Assembly: GCA_003427395.1 (NCBI GenBank)
Contig: BFEA01000285.1
Location: forward strand, 1,063,430 to 1,094,495
Reading direction: 5' to 3'
DNA from: Chara braunii
Lineage: Eukaryota; Streptophyta; Charophyceae; Charales; Characeae
DNA: 31,066 nt
The position numbers were made by a program, and so were the translations under genes. Within the stretch, counting starts at the first letter, position 1; each line of letters begins with the position of its first letter. The notes below the pieces were generated by a model that was given only the letters and a program-made list of their open reading frames with translations, did not search any database and was not told the DNA's origin. Shown in pieces: positions 28,055 through 31,066 of this stretch.

Positions 28055-28753
28055 GAGCTTCACAAAAATGTTGGGAGAAGTAAGAAAAAGAGGCCAGGCC
28101 AGCACTTCTTTAACCGGGCCCCAGAGATCCATAAGACAAACGGATTGTCGCCCTAGACAAGGAGAAAGTAGCGCAGTGCTTAGCACACCACAGTTAGAGG
28201 AAGCCCTGACTCGGGCTACAACAGGAGAAAAAGATCCTAGTGGAAACCAACTTACCAAGGGAGTAGCCACTAAGATAGTCGTGCAGATTGTTATGATTCT
28301 GGCTCTCGTGCAGTGCAACAACTCACAGAAACGCAGTGCCATTCAACTGCAACTGAAATGAAAGAACTTGGAAATTGTAATGCCCTAACCAAAGACGGAC
28401 TGAGACACACAGCTCATTTCTGAGTTTTGCTCATGGAATGAATGCCTTGCTGAGTTTCCCACTTGTTACTGTAATGAACCCAGACTGGAAGATACTCATC
28501 AGACGTCGAAGCACAAGTAGACTCAGATCTGCAAGGTATCTCCAGTTAACGTGAAGTGATATCTGAAACAACATCTCGTTACCAAAGATGAAGAGAGTGG
28601 AGGGGGAATAGACAGAGGAGAAGGTGGAAGAGATAATCAATGAACACACAAGAGTAGCCGCAATCGTTTCCCACTCCTTCTCTGGGCTTCCCCTCGCCTC
28701 CACGTCAACAACCAATATACAGTAACAAGTCTGATAAGTCCTGATCACACAGA
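28055..28753. other. No gene seen
   Basis: Forward and reverse frames up to about 150 codons exist near 27900-28360 but overlap the SINE tail and have no motif, start context or composition that supports coding. Likely intron. Confidence 0.4.
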
Positions 28754-28769
28754 AGTGCCACGTGGCACT
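28754..28769. promoter_or_regulatory. 16-bp perfect palindrome with G-box core
   Basis: AGTGCCACGTGGCACT contains CCACGTGG, the G-box bound by plant bZIP and bHLH factors. No gene start is nearby, and the minisatellite just downstream is built from similar GTGGC/GCCAC words, so this may be repeat-derived rather than regulatory. Confidence 0.5.
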
Positions 28770-28892
28770 CTTATCTCATGGAGACCATGAAGACAACAGC
28801 AGTATACGGTAACAGCGTCAACCTCAGGTGAGTACCAGATCCCAATCATCCACAGATCCCGATCTCCCTCTTTGTCGCAACCAGTCACCTCA

Positions 28893-29078
28893 TGTAGACA
28901 GTGTGGCCAATGCCACGTCATCTATAGAGACAGGTGGCATGTGCCACATCATTAATGAAGACAGGTGGCAGCGCCCCATCAGCAATGTAGACAAGTGGCA
29001 TGCGCCACAACAGGAATGTAGACAAGTGGCATGCACCACATCAGCAATGTACACAAGTGGCAGCGCCACATCAGCAAT
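28893..29078. repeat. 31-bp minisatellite, six units, each with a small hairpin
   Basis: Units of 30-31 bp begin GTAGACAAGTGGCATG and end CCACATCAGCAAT. Most contain a GTGGC/GCCAC inverted pair around ATGC or AT. The first unit is the most diverged. Confidence 0.9.
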
Positions 29079-29140
29079 GCCTGGCGCACAGTAGAGAAAG
29101 CGCCAGCATCCTGCCACAGTCCCTCCTCGTCGTCCACAGT

Positions 29141-29213
29141 GCCAGCGTCAAGCCAGCGTCCAGCGAGCGTCGAGCCAGCGCTCTGCTAGCGTCCAGCCAG
29201 CGTCAAGGCAGCA
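29141..29213. repeat. 11-bp minisatellite (GCCAGCGTC units)
   Basis: About seven units based on GCCAGCGTCCA, some shortened or changed to GAGCGTCGA or TAGCGTCCA. Confidence 0.85.
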
Positions 29214-29627
29214 TAGCAAGACTGAATGCTGACCACCTCGAGACCAAGCCTTATGTAGTATTTGACGAGGCTGTCTGGGCTCGGTCCCCTTCCCACAGTC
29301 GTACAGATTGACTCACAGTCGAGAGCCTGGATTGTGTACAGTTGCAGACTTCCCCTTGGTTCTGATATGGTTTGGGTACCTGCATACAAACAAGTGTGTG
29401 CGTCTGACCGTCGGTCTGGGCTGGGTACACTTTGACTTTGACTGTTGGGTGTCCAACAGTTGACTTTAGTCAACCGTCACTCGTCCGGGCCCTGAATTCT
29501 TTACGTGGGGTTCTTTTCCCCCTTCGGGCTGGGTCTGAGTGCGGTCTGGCAAGGCCCTCAGACATTCCACGAGGCATACTGCTTGGGTTATTGCATTCGT
29601 GTCGGCCCAAGTTTTGAGTTCCATCGC
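29214..29627. other. No gene seen
   Basis: Unique-looking sequence. Short frames on both strands without motifs. TTTGACTTTGACTGTTGG near 29430 is mildly repetitive. Confidence 0.4.
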
Positions 29628-29795
29628 AGAAAAGACGTTAATTTGTTTTTAACCCACGTTCGGATGCAGCAACAATATCAGGAGCAGTAGGTAAAAGTTC
29701 TTTCTTACTAGACCATCTGGCTTCAGACGGAGGTTGAGACTTGAACTGTACCTTATACTGCTTTTGTGGTCTTCCTCTACCACATGTAGAAAAAT
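29628..29795 (-). pseudogene. Scrap of a third gypsy pol: chromodomain-like end
   Basis: Minus-strand translation reads CGRGRPQKQYKVQFKSQPP, then EARWSSKKELLPTAPDIV, and ends in a stop near 29639. The GRPQKQYKV and TAPDIV segments also occur in the end of element 2 pol, so this is the 3' tail of a related element. Nothing of the rest of pol is present; the scrap abuts the foldback at 29802 directly. Confidence 0.65.
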
Positions 29796-29801
29796 AGCCA
29801 T

Positions 29802-30480
29802 TGTGACGGACCCGGCAGGATGGTGGTCCGTCAACATCGAGACGAAGGGTTGAGGGGGACGAGATCGAGATGGAGCTGGAAGGGACAACGCATGCAGCGG
29901 GCCTTCATCTGCCCTGGCCTACAGCCAGGGCCTATTTGGCTATTTGCCAGTTCGGCCTGTGGGACCAGGCCGTGGCCTGACCCCACAGGCCGTATATTGT
30001 TTCAGTCCAGTCCAGTCCCGCCCGGTACCACGGTCGGTACCAGGCCAGTCCAGTCCAGTCCAGTCAGTCCGCTGGGGGTATACCCCAGCTGCAGTCTGTT
30101 TTTTCGTCATTCTTCACTTTGGCAGATCTTGGAGTACTTGCGTGTGGAGTCTGCGTCGGAGCTGCGCTGTCCCCTCCAGCTCCATCTCTACCTCCTTCTT
30201 CGTCTCCATCCTAACGGACCGGCATCCCGGCGGGTCCGGCACAACGCAGCTCCGACGCGGACTCAACACGCACCTACTTCAAAAGTGCAGAATGAAGAAT
30301 GATCCAAAATACAGACTGTAGCTGGGGTATACCCCCAGCGGACTGACTGGACTGGACTGGACAAGCCTGGTACCGACAGTGGTACCGGGCAGGGCTGGAC
30401 TGGACTGAAACAGTACACGGCCTATCCCACAGGCCGAATTGGCAAATGGCCCAGCCAGGGCAAATAGAGGCCCGTTGCAC
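29802..30480. mobile_element. Large foldback with A-B-A'-B' arrangement
   Basis: Arm B (29891 to about 30163) and arm B' (about 30245-30480) are inverted copies of roughly 240-270 bp: TGCAGCGGGCC, TTCGGCCTGTGGGA, TGTTTCAGTCCAGTCCAG, CCCGGTACCAC, TCAGTCCGCTGGGGGTATAC and GCGTCGGAGCTGCG recur in reverse complement. The loop between them (about 30171-30244) is itself the inverted copy of the segment A (29802-29883) outside the hairpin: GACGGACCCG, GGTCCGT, GAGACGAAG and GAGATGGAGCTGGA. (CCAGT)n runs lie in both arms. No transposase; neighbours are a chromodomain scrap on the left and unknown DNA on the right. Confidence 0.8.
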
Positions 30481-31066
30481 GATCCTCAGACCTGTAATGG
30501 ATCTCGAGAGTCATAAACATGCTATCCACAAAAGCAGTAGAACGCTGTAATGAAGAAAGCTGAGAAATGTAGGATGCGGAGCAAGCTCCATGCGGAGTCC
30601 ATGCGATGCAGCCTAAGCTACATAATGTCAAATGAAAGCAAATGCCTGGTATACACATCCTAACTAACAACAGCAAAGGAAATGTAGCATGATACAATCC
30701 TAAGGTCTTGGAGGCAATGACCTCAGTGCTGAAAGGAAAAAGAGCAATATGTCACAAGGTAATGTGATGTCGCGGAACCACTAAGAGTGGGATGGTTTCA
30801 GAGGGGGTGAATGCAGGCTAAAAATCGAAACTCCTAAGGGCAGTCACACATGAAGGTGGGATAGGTCATCAGGCTCAAGGTGAGGGAATGGTAGCGAAAC
30901 AAAACCAATGACCCTAACAGATAGACCATCAGGGCGGGTAATGCTCGACAAAAGGGTGACACCATGCAGGGTCGACCATGAAAAGGGGTGCTTGGAATAA
31001 GGTGGAAATATGCCTAACTGAGGGCATGCAAGAGCCGACACTAGGGTGATGAGGGCAATGGGTGAG
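30481..31066. other. No gene seen to window end
   Basis: Unique-looking DNA with no recognisable coding, RNA or repeat signal; frames are short and lack motifs. Confidence 0.4.

Noticed and set aside
27897-28361. 154-codon forward frame and overlapping reverse frame
   Set aside because: Begins inside the SINE tail, crosses the target duplication, and shows no motif.
29290-29310. TCGTACAGATTGA shared with the 18S relic at 18407-18419
   Set aside because: Only 13 bases with unrelated flanks; chance match.

Overview
The window is gene-poor, repeat-dense nuclear DNA from a plant-lineage (streptophyte) genome. Three things point there. Two LTR retrotransposons carry the 12-nt primer-binding site TGGTATCAGAGC, complementary to initiator-Met tRNA, which is typical of plant elements. 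The retroelements are Ty3/gypsy, most with chromodomain-like ends (chromoviruses). One short host exon encodes part of an axonemal-type dynein heavy chain, a gene kept only by plants with swimming sperm. A charophyte alga such as Chara is my best guess; that is inference from the gag style and the dynein exon, not a database result.

Layout. 1-236: CT microsatellites. About 240-2213: the 3' end of a decayed minus-strand chromovirus (LTR, polypurine tract, chromodomain and integrase). 2216-8107: a block of unrelated tandem repeats (216-bp pair, 110-bp pair, a hairpin-bearing satellite, a 28-bp minisatellite of roughly 58 units, a CGTACG foldback element, a 455-bp satellite). 8108-16030: a nearly complete but dead minus-strand Ty3/gypsy element (965-bp 5' LTR with TATA box, PBS, coiled-coil gag, protease, RT, RNase H, integrase, chromodomain-like end, truncated 3' LTR), whose gag is split by a 392-bp nested insertion with a target-site duplication. 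16031-18340: microsatellites, inverted repeats and a tandem duplication. 18340-20180: degenerate 18S-tail and 28S-domain-V rRNA fragments around an assembly gap (18826-19533), next to an unremoved Nextera transposase junction adapter (18748-18785). About 20870-24830: the 5' half of a plus-strand gypsy element (LTR, PBS, leader, broken gag). 24831-31066: probably dynein introns if the gene is intact, holding one dynein exon (26889-27068), a 502-bp tRNA-derived SINE with a 17-bp target-site duplication, minisatellites, a third chromodomain scrap and a large foldback (29802-30480).

No gene set here forms a new pathway or defence system. The only host protein-coding sequence I can support is the dynein exon; every retroelement reading frame has several disabling lesions. 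The most informative items are the two intact insertion footprints (nested element, SINE), the large inverted repeats, the leader block shared by the two long gypsy elements, the pairing-preserving changes in the rRNA fragment, and the sequencing-adapter artefact, which makes the scaffold join around 18.7-19.5 kb unsafe.
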